Assembly (NCBI GenBank): GCA_003242315.1
Contig: QGUY01000200.1
Coordinates: forward strand, 1 to 7,344
Length of the DNA stretch: 7,344 nucleotides
Direction: 5' to 3'
From: Bacteroidota bacterium
GTDB lineage: Bacteria > Bacteroidota > Bacteroidia > Cytophagales > Cyclobacteriaceae
This document shows positions 1-6,586 of this stretch, in pieces. Below the pieces are notes generated by a model that was not told where the DNA came from, searched no databases, and saw only the letters and a list, made by a program, of their open reading frames with translations. Numbering within the stretch: the first letter of the stretch is position 1; each line of letters opens with the position of its first letter. The position numbers and the translations under genes are program-made.

Positions 1-1700
1 CGGAAGCCTTGCTTCGATGCCTGGTGGCAGAGGGAGTTCAAACCATCTTTGGCTACCCTGGCGGAGCCATCATGCCGGTCTACGATGCACTGTATCATTA
101 TACTGATAAGATCAACCATATCCTGGTCCGGCACGAGCAAGGCGCCATCCACGCGGCGCAGGGTTTTGCTCGCGTAACAGGAAAAACCGGCGTTGTATTC
201 GCCACATCCGGCCCTGGCGCTACCAACCTGATCACGGGCCTTGCTGACGCGCTGATCGATTCAACCCCGGTGGTCTGCGTAACCGGACAGGTGTTTGCTC
301 ACCTGCTCGGCACCGACGCCTTCCAGGAGACTGACGTGGTAAACACTACCATACCAGTCACTAAATGGAATGTACAGGTTGCAGAAGCCAAGGACATCCC
401 TGCCGCTGTATCACGCGCATTCTACATCGCCAATAGCGGTAGGCCTGGACCGGTACTGATCGATATTACGAAGAATGCCCAGAACGAAATGATTGAGGAA
501 TTCACTTACGAAAAATGTAAGGGCATTCGTACATACCGACCCAAGCCTACGCTTCAGATGTCGCAAGTGGAAGCTGCAGCTGAACTCATTAACCAGGCGA
601 AGCGTCCGTACATACTTGCCGGTCAAGGCGTGTTGCTTTCAGGCGCGGCAGAAGAACTAAAAGCCCTTTCCGAAAAAGCTGGCATTCCCGTAGCATGCAC
701 GCTGCTGGGTCTGGGAAGCTTCCCTACCGACCACCCGAACTACGTCGGTTTCCTCGGCATGCACGGAAACTACGGACCGAATGTCAATACAAATGAATGC
801 GACGTCCTTATCGGCATAGGCATGCGCTTCGACGACCGCGTCACCGGCAACGTTTCACGGTACGCGCGTCAGGCGCGGGTTATTCACATCGAAATCGACA
901 AAGCGGAGATCAGCAAGATCATCAAGGCTGATGTGCCCGTGCATGCAGATGCAAAAGAAGCACTGGCTGCCTTGTTGCCGCTCGTCAAGCCTGCGTCGCA
1001 TTCTGAATGGATCGATAGTTTCCGCGAACTAAACCGGATCGAAGAAGAAAAGATCATCAAGAAGGAATGCAATCCCGACTGCGAAAAGCTGATGATGGGT
1101 GAAGTCATTCATCGTCTTTCCGAGATGACGAAGGGTGAGGCCATTCTCGTTACAGATGTCGGCCAACACCAGATGACGGCATCACGGTATTACCGGTTCC
1201 GCTATCCGCTCACGAATGTGACTTCGGGTGGTGCGGGTACCATGGGATTTGCCCTTCCCGCCGCCATCGGCGCCAAGATCGCGCGCCCGGACAAAGACGT
1301 TGTTGCTGTCATCGGTGATGGTGGTTATCAGATGACCATGCAGGAATTGGGTACCATTCTTCAGTACAAGATCCCCGTAAAGATCCTCGTGCTGAACAAC
1401 AGCTACCTCGGCATGGTACGTCAGTGGCAACAGCTGTTCCACGAGAAGCGATACTCCTGTACCGAGATGGTAAATCCCGATTTTGTAAAGCTCGCGGAAG
1501 CATATGACATCCCGGCGCAAAGGGTAACGCGCAGGGAAGATTTGGTTCCCGCATTGAAAGACTTGCTCAATGCAAAAACAGCGAGCTTCCTGGAAGTAGT
1601 CGTGGGACGTGAGGACAACGTATTCCCGATGGTACCGGCGGGCGGATGTGTCTCGGATGTTCTCCTTGAACCGCCGTCAACCGCTCAGCAAAAGAAATAG
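1..1700 (+). CDS. ilvB: Acetolactate (acetohydroxyacid) synthase large catalytic subunit, 5'-truncated
   Basis: This is the ThDP- and FAD-dependent enzyme that condenses two pyruvates to 2-acetolactate, or pyruvate with 2-ketobutyrate to 2-aceto-2-hydroxybutyrate, the first common step of Val/Leu/Ile synthesis. The frame is open through the left edge (codons from base 3, reading E-A before the TTG at 9), so the true start lies outside; roughly 15-20 N-terminal residues are missing by comparison with the family. Counting from that TTG, the sequence shows the catalytic Glu of RHEQGA (E43), the central-domain FAD-contact stretch GMRFDDRVTGN (271-281), and the ThDP/Mg motif GDG (436-438) followed 26 residues later by NN (463-464) and MVRQWQ. 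The C-terminal PMVPAGGCVSD is also family-typical. The stop is TAG at 1698-1700. The small-subunit gene follows after 25 nt. The identification is firm; biosynthetic AHAS and not catabolic AlsS is supported by the FAD-type motifs and the operon context. Confidence 0.97.
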   Translation, partial: EALLRCLVAEGVQTIFGYPGGAIMPVYDALYHYTDKINHILVRHEQGAIHAAQGFARVTGKTGVVFATSGPGATNLITGLADALIDSTPVVCVTGQVFAHLLGTDAFQETDVVNTTIPVTKWNVQVAEAKDIPAAVSRAFYIANSGRPGPVLIDITKNAQNEMIEEFTYEKCKGIRTYRPKPTLQMSQVEAAAELINQAKRPYILAGQGVLLSGAAEELKALSEKAGIPVACTLLGLGSFPTDHPNYVGFLGMHGNYGPNVNTNECDVLIGIGMRFDDRVTGNVSRYARQARVIHIEIDKAEISKIIKADVPVHADAKEALAALLPLVKPASHSEWIDSFRELNRIEEEKIIKKECNPDCEKLMMGEVIHRLSEMTKGEAILVTDVGQHQMTASRYYRFRYPLTNVTSGGAGTMGFALPAAIGAKIARPDKDVVAVIGDGGYQMTMQELGTILQYKIPVKILVLNNSYLGMVRQWQQLFHEKRYSCTEMVNPDFVKLAEAYDIPAQRVTRREDLVPALKDLLNAKTASFLEVVVGREDNVFPMVPAGGCVSDVLLEPPSTAQQKK

Positions 1701-1725
1701 TATTTAATTTTACACGATCATCATC

Positions 1726-2043
1726 ATGAAGCAGGAATTCACGCTTGAAATCGCAGCCGACAACAACTTTTCGATCCTCAACCGGATCGTCAACGTGCTG
1801 AACCGTCGGCGCGTTCGCATCAAAAAACTCATCGCGCATGAGATTGAGGGCGACTTCTACCGGGGTGGCGCTATTCTGCTCCTGTACACGACAGCTGAAA
1901 TGATGGAGAAAGTGAAGCATCAACTCGAAAAGCTGATAGAAGTCGAGTATGCCAACTACATGGAAGGCAGCGACGCGTATTATGAACGCAGCGAAAAGCA
2001 CGGATGCCGTGTTCCTTCGTCGTCGCGCGCCATGACGGCATAG
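1726..2043 (+). CDS. ilvN: Short ACT-domain acetolactate synthase regulatory subunit (IlvN/IlvM-like)
   Basis: This 105-residue protein sits between ilvB and ilvC, where the AHAS small subunit belongs. Residues 3-80 or so read as one ACT domain. The opening resembles the IlvN/IlvH start, the arginine-rich RRRVRIKKL (27-35) takes the place of RRGYNIESL, and KHQLEKLIEVEYANYMEG matches the family's KQLxKLIDVxKVxxLxxG end. Usual IlvN proteins are about 160-190 residues with a second C-terminal domain; here that domain is absent and ilvC begins 47 nt later, so there is no room for it in another frame. In size it is closer to E. coli IlvM (about 87 residues). Aligned by eye to E. coli IlvH, the valine-site Gly14 and Asn29 become Ser16 and Arg31. 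Residues 92-105 form an unrecognised Ser/Arg-rich tail. The start has no Shine-Dalgarno sequence. Its role is inferred as stabilising or activating IlvB, possibly without valine feedback. Confidence 0.85.
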   Translation: MKQEFTLEIAADNNFSILNRIVNVLNRRRVRIKKLIAHEIEGDFYRGGAILLLYTTAEMMEKVKHQLEKLIEVEYANYMEGSDAYYERSEKHGCRVPSSSRAMTA

Positions 2044-2090
2044 CAGCAAAAGTTTATATATCTAAAACATCACAAATTCAAAAAACAACC

Positions 2091-3161
2091 ATGGCAAAGA
2101 TCAACTTTGGCGGAGTCATCGAAGAAGTAGTCACCCGGGAAGAATTCCCGATGGAGAAAGCGCTCGACGCTCTTAAGCAAGAAACTATCGCAATTATCGG
2201 ATACGGCGTTCAGGGACCTGCACAGGCACTGAACCTTAAGGATAACGGATTCAATGTTATCGTCGGTCAGCGCAAAGGCTCCAAAACGTGGGACAAGGCT
2301 GTTGAACACGGCTGGGTTCCCGGCGAAACGCTGTTCGAAATAGAAGAAGCGGCCAAGCGTGGCACGATTATCCAATTCCTTCTGTCGGATGCCGGTCAGA
2401 TCGCACTGTGGCCTACCATCAAGCCTCACCTGACTGAAGGAAAGACGCTGTACTTCTCACACGGATTCGGAATCACCTTCAAGGAACAAACCGGTATCAT
2501 CCCGCCGTCGAATATCGACGTGATCCTTGTGGCACCTAAAGGTTCGGGAACATCTGTTCGTCGTTTGTTCCTGCAAGGCAAGGGTATCAACGCAAGCTAT
2601 GCCGTATTCCAGGATGCGTCCGGCAAGGCAAAAACAAAAGCTATTGCATTGGGCATTGGAGTTGGTGCCGGATATCTTTTCGAAACAGATTTCAAGAAAG
2701 AAGTATACTCCGACCTCACGGGCGAACGCGGTACGCTCATGGGCGCCATTGCCGGAATCTTCGAGGCACAGTACGAGGTGCTTCGCGCCAACGGTCACTC
2801 GCCATCAGAAGCTTTCAACGAAACCGTTGAGGAATTGACGCAAAGTCTCATGCCGCTGGTTGCCGAAAACGGTATGGACTGGATGTATGCCAACTGTTCT
2901 ACAACGGCACAGCGCGGTGCCCTGGATTGGAAGAAACGCTTCAAAGAAGCCACTCTACCCGTGTTCCAGGAACTGTATCAAAGCGTCGCCTCCGGCCAGG
3001 AAGCAAAGCGTACTATCGAAACGTGCAGCAAGCCGGATTACCGCGAAAAGCTCGCTGAAGAACTGAAGGAGTTACGCGAAAGCGAGCTCTGGCAAGCGGG
3101 CGCAGCGGTGCGGAATCTGAGACCGGAAAAGGCTACCGTCGAAGAGAGCATGATCAACTAA
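2091..3161 (+). CDS. ilvC: Ketol-acid reductoisomerase (NADP+), fungal-like single-knot length
   Basis: The enzyme isomerises and reduces 2-acetolactate to 2,3-dihydroxyisovalerate (and the aceto-hydroxybutyrate homologue) using Mg2+ and NADPH. The 356-residue protein has an N-terminal Rossmann fold with IGYGVQG (36-42) and a phosphate-binding loop GQRKGSK (59-65) suggesting NADPH. It also has SHGF (H124), VAPKGSGTSVRR (K150), the metal ligands in SDLTGERG (D208, E212) and in FNETVEE (E244, E248), and CSTTAQRGALDW with substrate Ser270. The length fits a protein with a single C-terminal knotted domain and not the long ~490-residue plant/E. coli form. I chose ATG 2091 because MAKINFGG starts the conserved protein. 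The in-frame ATG at 2004 would add 29 unmatched residues and overlap the ilvN gene. The leader is A-rich (aaaaaacaacc) with no Shine-Dalgarno. It is the last gene before a terminator. Confidence 0.97.
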   Translation: MAKINFGGVIEEVVTREEFPMEKALDALKQETIAIIGYGVQGPAQALNLKDNGFNVIVGQRKGSKTWDKAVEHGWVPGETLFEIEEAAKRGTIIQFLLSDAGQIALWPTIKPHLTEGKTLYFSHGFGITFKEQTGIIPPSNIDVILVAPKGSGTSVRRLFLQGKGINASYAVFQDASGKAKTKAIALGIGVGAGYLFETDFKKEVYSDLTGERGTLMGAIAGIFEAQYEVLRANGHSPSEAFNETVEELTQSLMPLVAENGMDWMYANCSTTAQRGALDWKKRFKEATLPVFQELYQSVASGQEAKRTIETCSKPDYREKLAEELKELRESELWQAGAAVRNLRPEKATVEESMIN

Positions 3162-3248
3162 GCCGTCCGGGCCACTAACAAGTGTACGTAAACGCCAATT
3201 TTTTTGGATGTTTGCTTTGAAGGACGGTACAAGTTTTCTGATCTTCGT

Positions 3249-3287
3249 ATGTTTGCAAGGTTGTTAACTCAACTGCGCGTTCTCTAA
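3249..3287 (+). promoter_or_regulatory. Candidate leucine-rich leader peptide ORF upstream of leuC
   Basis: A 12-codon ORF reads MFARLLTQLRVL and ends with TAA. Five of the eleven codons after ATG are branched-chain (Leu TTG, TTA, CTG, CTC; Val GTT). Its stop lies 15 nt before the base of the terminator hairpin at 3303, the arrangement expected of a leucine attenuator leader. Against this, I see only a weak competing pairing (CGTTC 3278-3282 with GAACG 3315-3319), and the ATG overlaps a TATGTTTG that could instead be a promoter -7 element. This is inference from sequence arrangement only. Confidence 0.3.
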
Positions 3288-3302
3288 CTGACGAAGGGAA
3301 TA

Positions 3303-3346
3303 AAGCCGCCCCGTGAACGGATTCCGCCACGGGGCGGTTTCGTTTT
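3303..3346 (+). terminator. Rho-independent terminator (or attenuator) after ilvC
   Basis: A perfect 10-bp GC-rich stem pairs CCGCCCCGTG (3306-3315) with CACGGGGCGG (3328-3337). It can be extended by a G·T pair and two A-T pairs at the base (3303-3305 with 3338-3340). A short inner stem, CGG/CCG (3318-3320 with 3324-3326), closes on ATT. The hairpin is followed by the T-rich run TTTCGTTTT (3338-3346). It lies 141 nt past the ilvC stop and 81 nt before leuC, so it either ends the ilvBNC transcript or acts as a conditional terminator before leuCDBA. Confidence 0.85.
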
Positions 3347-3370
3347 AGATAGCCGCCAACGAACTAACAG

Positions 3371-3400
3371 TTGTTATAACAGCGGACAGGATTAATTTAG
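3371..3400 (+). promoter_or_regulatory. Candidate Bacteroidetes-type promoter for leuCDBA
   Basis: TTG (3371-3373) is separated by exactly 19 nt from TAATTTAG (3393-3400), which differs from the Bacteroidetes -7 consensus TAnnTTTG at one position. The spacing matches the known TTTG/TTG-N19-21-TAnnTTTG pattern for the primary sigma factor of this phylum. The element lies downstream of the terminator and just ahead of leuC, predicting transcription starting near 3405-3408 and a 5' UTR of only about 20 nt. No experimental support is available here. Confidence 0.5.
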
Positions 3401-3407
3401 AAACCCA

Positions 3408-3421
3408 TACCGATACCGGTA
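3408..3421 (+). promoter_or_regulatory. Small inverted repeat/hairpin just before leuC start
   Basis: TACCG (3408-3412) and CGGTA (3417-3421) form a perfect 5-bp inverted repeat around the loop ATAC, ending 6 nt before the leuC ATG. If transcription starts at the predicted promoter, this would be a stem-loop at the extreme 5' end of the leu mRNA. It could equally be a protein-binding site or chance. Confidence 0.3.
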
Positions 3422-3427
3422 AGATCA

Positions 3428-4837
3428 ATGAGCCAGAAACCGAGAACATTGTTTGAAAAGATTTGGGATCTGCACGTGGTAAAACAGCGTGAAGGTTACC
3501 CGGACGTGTTGTACATAGACCGTCATTTTATCCACGAGGTGACAAGTCCGCAGGCATTTGCCGGACTCCGAAAGAGGGGTATTAAGGTATTTAACCCGTC
3601 GCGTACTACCGCCACAGCGGATCACAACGTGCCGACGTTAAACCAGCACCTCCCCATTCGCGAGGAGCTCTCCCGTCACCAGGTGGAGACGCTGAAGAAG
3701 AATTGTGAAGAATTCGGCATTACGATGTATGGCCTGGGCCATCCCTATCAGGGGATCGTACACATCATCGGTCCCGAACTGGGATTGACCCTGCCGGGGA
3801 TGACGATCGTATGCGGCGACAGCCACACATCCACGCACGGCGCGTTTGGCGCGATCGCGTTCGGTATCGGTACAAGCGAGGTCGAACAAGTCCTGGCCAC
3901 CCAGTGCATCCTTCAGCATCGACCCAAGACGATGCGGATTGAAATCAACGGCAAACTGGGCAAGGGTGTCGTATCGAAAGACATCATCCTCTATATCATC
4001 TCCAAAATATCCGCAGGGGGAGCGACCGGTTATTTCGTCGAGTACGCAGGTGAAGCCATCCGCAACCTCTCGATGGAAGCACGCATGACGATCTGCAACA
4101 TGAGCATCGAGATGGGTGCACGCGGTGGTCTCATAGCACCGGATGATACGACCTTCGAATACATCAAGGGCAGAAAGTACGCGCCCCAGGGTGAGGCATT
4201 CGAAAAGGCGGTTGAACAATGGCGACAACTCGCGACGGATGAAGGCGCTACCTATGACAAGGTACTTCAATTCGACGCGAGCGACATAGCGCCCATGATT
4301 ACCTACGGTACAAATCCGGGTATGGGGATCAAGGTTACTGACCGCATCCCGACCGTAGAAGAACTCAAAGACATCAACGAACAGACCTCCTTCAGGAAGT
4401 CGCTTGAATACATGGGCCTGGAGCCGGGCACACCGTTGCTTGGTAAACCTGTTGACTATGTCTTCATCGGCAGCTGCACCAACGCGCGCATTGAAGACCT
4501 GCGCATGGTGGCCAGCATTGTGAAAGGAAAGAAGAAGGCAGGCAATGTGGAAGTATGGATCGTTCCCGGTTCGAAACAAGTCGAGGCCCAGGCACGCGCC
4601 GAAGGACTTGACAAGATATTCGAAGAAGCAGGCTTCCAGTTGCGTCAACCGGGATGTTCAGCCTGTCTTGCAATGAATGAAGACAAGATTCCTGCAGGTA
4701 AGTATTGCATCAGCACATCAAACCGGAATTTCGAAGGACGCCAGGGTCCGAAGTCGCGCACCTTCCTGGCAAGCCCGCTCATGGCCGCAGCGGCTGCGAT
4801 CACAGGGCGCGTAACGGATGTACGTGAGTTGGTGTAG
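3428..4837 (+). CDS. leuC: 3-isopropylmalate dehydratase large subunit
   Basis: With LeuD this aconitase-family enzyme converts 2-isopropylmalate to 3-isopropylmalate, the second dedicated step of leucine synthesis in the cytoplasm. The 469 residues match the usual large-subunit length. The sequence shows TLFEKIWDLHVV (7-18), YIDRHFIHEVTSPQAF (29-44), CGDSHTSTHGAFGAIAFGIGTSE (129-151), and the three cysteines that bind the 4Fe-4S cluster: C350 in FIGSCTNARIEDL, and C410 and C413 in PGCSACLAMN. SNRNFEGRQG (431-440) is the usual substrate-arginine region. ATG 3428 gives the normal N-terminus and is preceded by no clear Shine-Dalgarno sequence. It is the first gene of the leu block; leuD follows after 16 nt. 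Confidence 0.97.
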   Translation: MSQKPRTLFEKIWDLHVVKQREGYPDVLYIDRHFIHEVTSPQAFAGLRKRGIKVFNPSRTTATADHNVPTLNQHLPIREELSRHQVETLKKNCEEFGITMYGLGHPYQGIVHIIGPELGLTLPGMTIVCGDSHTSTHGAFGAIAFGIGTSEVEQVLATQCILQHRPKTMRIEINGKLGKGVVSKDIILYIISKISAGGATGYFVEYAGEAIRNLSMEARMTICNMSIEMGARGGLIAPDDTTFEYIKGRKYAPQGEAFEKAVEQWRQLATDEGATYDKVLQFDASDIAPMITYGTNPGMGIKVTDRIPTVEELKDINEQTSFRKSLEYMGLEPGTPLLGKPVDYVFIGSCTNARIEDLRMVASIVKGKKKAGNVEVWIVPGSKQVEAQARAEGLDKIFEEAGFQLRQPGCSACLAMNEDKIPAGKYCISTSNRNFEGRQGPKSRTFLASPLMAAAAAITGRVTDVRELV

Positions 4838-4853
4838 CCATAAACACAGAAAA

Positions 4854-5444
4854 ATGAGCAAGGAAAAATTCATAACCCTGAAAAGCACGGCGGTACCTCT
4901 GCCGATTGAAAATATCGACACCGATCAAATCATCCCGGCGCGTTTCCTGAAGGCTACGACCCGGGAAGGATTTGGAGAAAACCTGTTCCGCGACTGGCGC
5001 TACGACAGCGAAGGCAAACCGAAACCGGATTTTGTGCTGAACGATCCTCGCTACAAGGGAAAAATTCTCGTGGCCGGAAAAAATTTCGGCTGTGGTAGTA
5101 GCCGGGAACACGCTGCCTGGGCGCTCGCTGATTTCGGTTTTCGCGTAGTGGTATCCAGCTTTTTTGCCGATATCTTCAAAAACAACGCGCTGAACAACGC
5201 CGTTCTGCCGGTGACTGTGTCCGACGAGTTTCTCAATAAGGCATTGCGTACTATCGAGGCCGATCCCTCTACGGAAATAACAGTAGACCTCGAAAATCAG
5301 ACAATCACTCTCGCTGATGGCTCATCAGAAACGTTCGACATCAACCCGTACAAAAAGACATGTCTGATGAACGGGTACGACGACATTGACTACCTGCTCA
5401 GCCTCCGCGATGAAATACGCAACTACGAACTAACACATTCGTGA
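4854..5444 (+). CDS. leuD: 3-isopropylmalate dehydratase small subunit
   Basis: This is the swivelling-domain partner of LeuC in isopropylmalate isomerase. The 196-residue protein has the normal length and carries IDTDQIIPARFL (21-32) and the substrate-contacting loop FGCGSSREHAAWAL (78-91), both hallmarks of the family, then FADIFKNNALNN (104-115). I chose ATG 4854, giving MSKEKFITL. The in-frame ATG at 4818 would add 12 residues read from inside the end of leuC and has no family match. The leader acacagaaaa is A-rich without Shine-Dalgarno. Close packing between leuC and leuB (16 and 11 nt) suggests co-transcription and coupled production of the two subunits. Confidence 0.97.
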   Translation: MSKEKFITLKSTAVPLPIENIDTDQIIPARFLKATTREGFGENLFRDWRYDSEGKPKPDFVLNDPRYKGKILVAGKNFGCGSSREHAAWALADFGFRVVVSSFFADIFKNNALNNAVLPVTVSDEFLNKALRTIEADPSTEITVDLENQTITLADGSSETFDINPYKKTCLMNGYDDIDYLLSLRDEIRNYELTHS

Positions 5445-5455
5445 TTTAGCAATCG

Positions 5456-6553
5456 ATGAAGAAACGCATAACAATAGTACCCGGCGACGGGATTGGCAAA
5501 GAGGTAACAACCTGCGGAAAGAATGTACTCGATCATATCGCGCAGGCGTTCGGCCATGAGTTTGAGTACGACTACGCATCGATCGGTCATGAGGCAATCG
5601 AGGCTACAGGCGAAGCCCTGCCGGAGGAAAGCCTCGCAACCATGAGAAAGGCTGATGCCATCCTCTTTGGTGCCGTAGGTCATCCCAAGTACGACAACGA
5701 CCCCACATTGAAAGTACGTCCGGAACAAGGACTGCTTAAGATGCGGAAGGAACTTGGGCTCTATGCGAATCTGCGCCCGATTAAGTTGTTCGATGAATTG
5801 CTCGGCGCATCCAGCATCAAACCGGAAGTATTGAGAGGAGCTGACATTCTGTTCTTCAGAGAGCTGACGGGCGATGTATATTTTGGCGAACGCGGAAGAA
5901 AAGACGATGGCAACACCGCCTACGATACGATGATCTATCATCGTTATGAAGTGGAGCGTATTGCGCATAAGGCCTTTAAGGCAGCACAGACTCGTCGGAA
6001 GAAGGTTACGTCAGTCGACAAAGCCAACGTTCTTGAGAGCTCCCGTCTCTGGCGTGCAGTAGTTCAGGAAGTCGCTGCCGAATATCCCGACGTTGAAGTC
6101 GAGCACATGTTTGTGGATGCGGCTGCGATGAAGCTGATACAGAATCCCAGGAGTTTCGACGTTGTAGTAACCGGCAACCTCTTCGGCGATATCCTGACCG
6201 ATGAAGCATCCCAAATCGCAGGGTCGATGGGTATGCTCGCATCAGCATCGGTTGGTGACAGCGTCGGATTGTACGAGCCTATTCACGGCAGCGCCCATGA
6301 CATCACCGGCAAAGGCCTCGCCAATCCGCTGGCTTCTATTCTGTCGGCAGCGTTGCTTCTTGACATTTCGTTCGGACTCAAAGAAGAGTCGGAATGCGTG
6401 ATCCGCGCCGTGGCACAGGCCCTGAAGGACGGGTACAGAACGCGCGATATCGCCGATAAGGACACGCCGTCCGACAAAATTCTCGGGACGGAAGCCATGG
6501 GTAACCAAATTTGTAAGAACATTCGCATGTTGGCCGCGGTGGACAGCGAGTGA
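5456..6553 (+). CDS. leuB: 3-isopropylmalate dehydrogenase
   Basis: The enzyme oxidises 3-isopropylmalate with NAD+ and decarboxylates it to 2-ketoisocaproate, the direct leucine precursor. The 365 residues fit the family. Visible motifs are ITIVPGDGIGKEV (5-17) and the substrate arginines R97 (LLKMRKELGLYANLRP), R107 and R135 (FFRELTGDVYFG, with catalytic Tyr142). Others are VDKANVL (Lys189), the metal aspartates D221 (VDAAAM), D245 and D249 (NLFGDILTDEAS), and the cofactor loop EPIHGSAHDITGKGLANP (274-291). Asp282 in that loop is the residue usually taken to favour NAD over NADP. The start at 5456 is 11 nt after the leuD stop with no Shine-Dalgarno. Isocitrate dehydrogenase is a distant relative but the GLYANLRP/ELTGDVYFG wording and the operon place it as LeuB. 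Confidence 0.97.
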   Translation: MKKRITIVPGDGIGKEVTTCGKNVLDHIAQAFGHEFEYDYASIGHEAIEATGEALPEESLATMRKADAILFGAVGHPKYDNDPTLKVRPEQGLLKMRKELGLYANLRPIKLFDELLGASSIKPEVLRGADILFFRELTGDVYFGERGRKDDGNTAYDTMIYHRYEVERIAHKAFKAAQTRRKKVTSVDKANVLESSRLWRAVVQEVAAEYPDVEVEHMFVDAAAMKLIQNPRSFDVVVTGNLFGDILTDEASQIAGSMGMLASASVGDSVGLYEPIHGSAHDITGKGLANPLASILSAALLLDISFGLKEESECVIRAVAQALKDGYRTRDIADKDTPSDKILGTEAMGNQICKNIRMLAAVDSE

Positions 6554-6586
6554 AATTTTGCGTATCTTGAACCAAACACAATCAGC

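Noticed and set aside
9..11. TTG as the ilvB start codon
   Set aside because: The frame is open to the left edge and the bases before it encode E-A, as expected for the conserved sequence preceding LLRCLVAEGV; the real start is outside the window.
2004..2090. Upstream ATG that would extend IlvC by 29 residues
   Set aside because: The extra residues have no KARI match and overlap the end of ilvN; conserved sequence starts at MAKINFGG from 2091, after a typical A-rich leader.
2044..2090. AT-rich spacer before ilvC as a promoter or attenuator
   Set aside because: No TAnnTTTG-like box with a spaced TTG and no hairpin is visible; it reads as a normal A-rich translation leader.
3195..3205. Run of seven T's after ilvC as a first terminator
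   Set aside because: No stable stem precedes it; the convincing terminator is at 3303-3346.
3208..3267. Second mini-ORF MFALKDGTSFLIFVCLQGC in the ilvC-leuC gap
   Set aside because: It contains three Leu, one Ile and one Val but without clustering, it overlaps the better-placed mini-ORF in another frame, and its stop is 35 nt from the hairpin. It is retained only as an alternative leader.
3638..4648. 336-codon open frame on the minus strand opposite leuC
   Set aside because: It is fully antisense to a clearly conserved gene, and its protein shows no recognisable domain; open antisense frames are common opposite genes with this codon use.
4818..4853. Upstream ATG that would extend LeuD by 12 residues
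   Set aside because: It lies inside the last codons of leuC in another frame; the LeuD family begins with sequence like MSKEKFITL from 4854.
6563..6570. TATCTTGA as a -7 element for a leuA promoter in the leuB-leuA spacer
   Set aside because: It has two mismatches to TAnnTTTG and the nearest upstream TTG of note (6530-6532) is 30 nt away; co-transcription with leuB is simpler.
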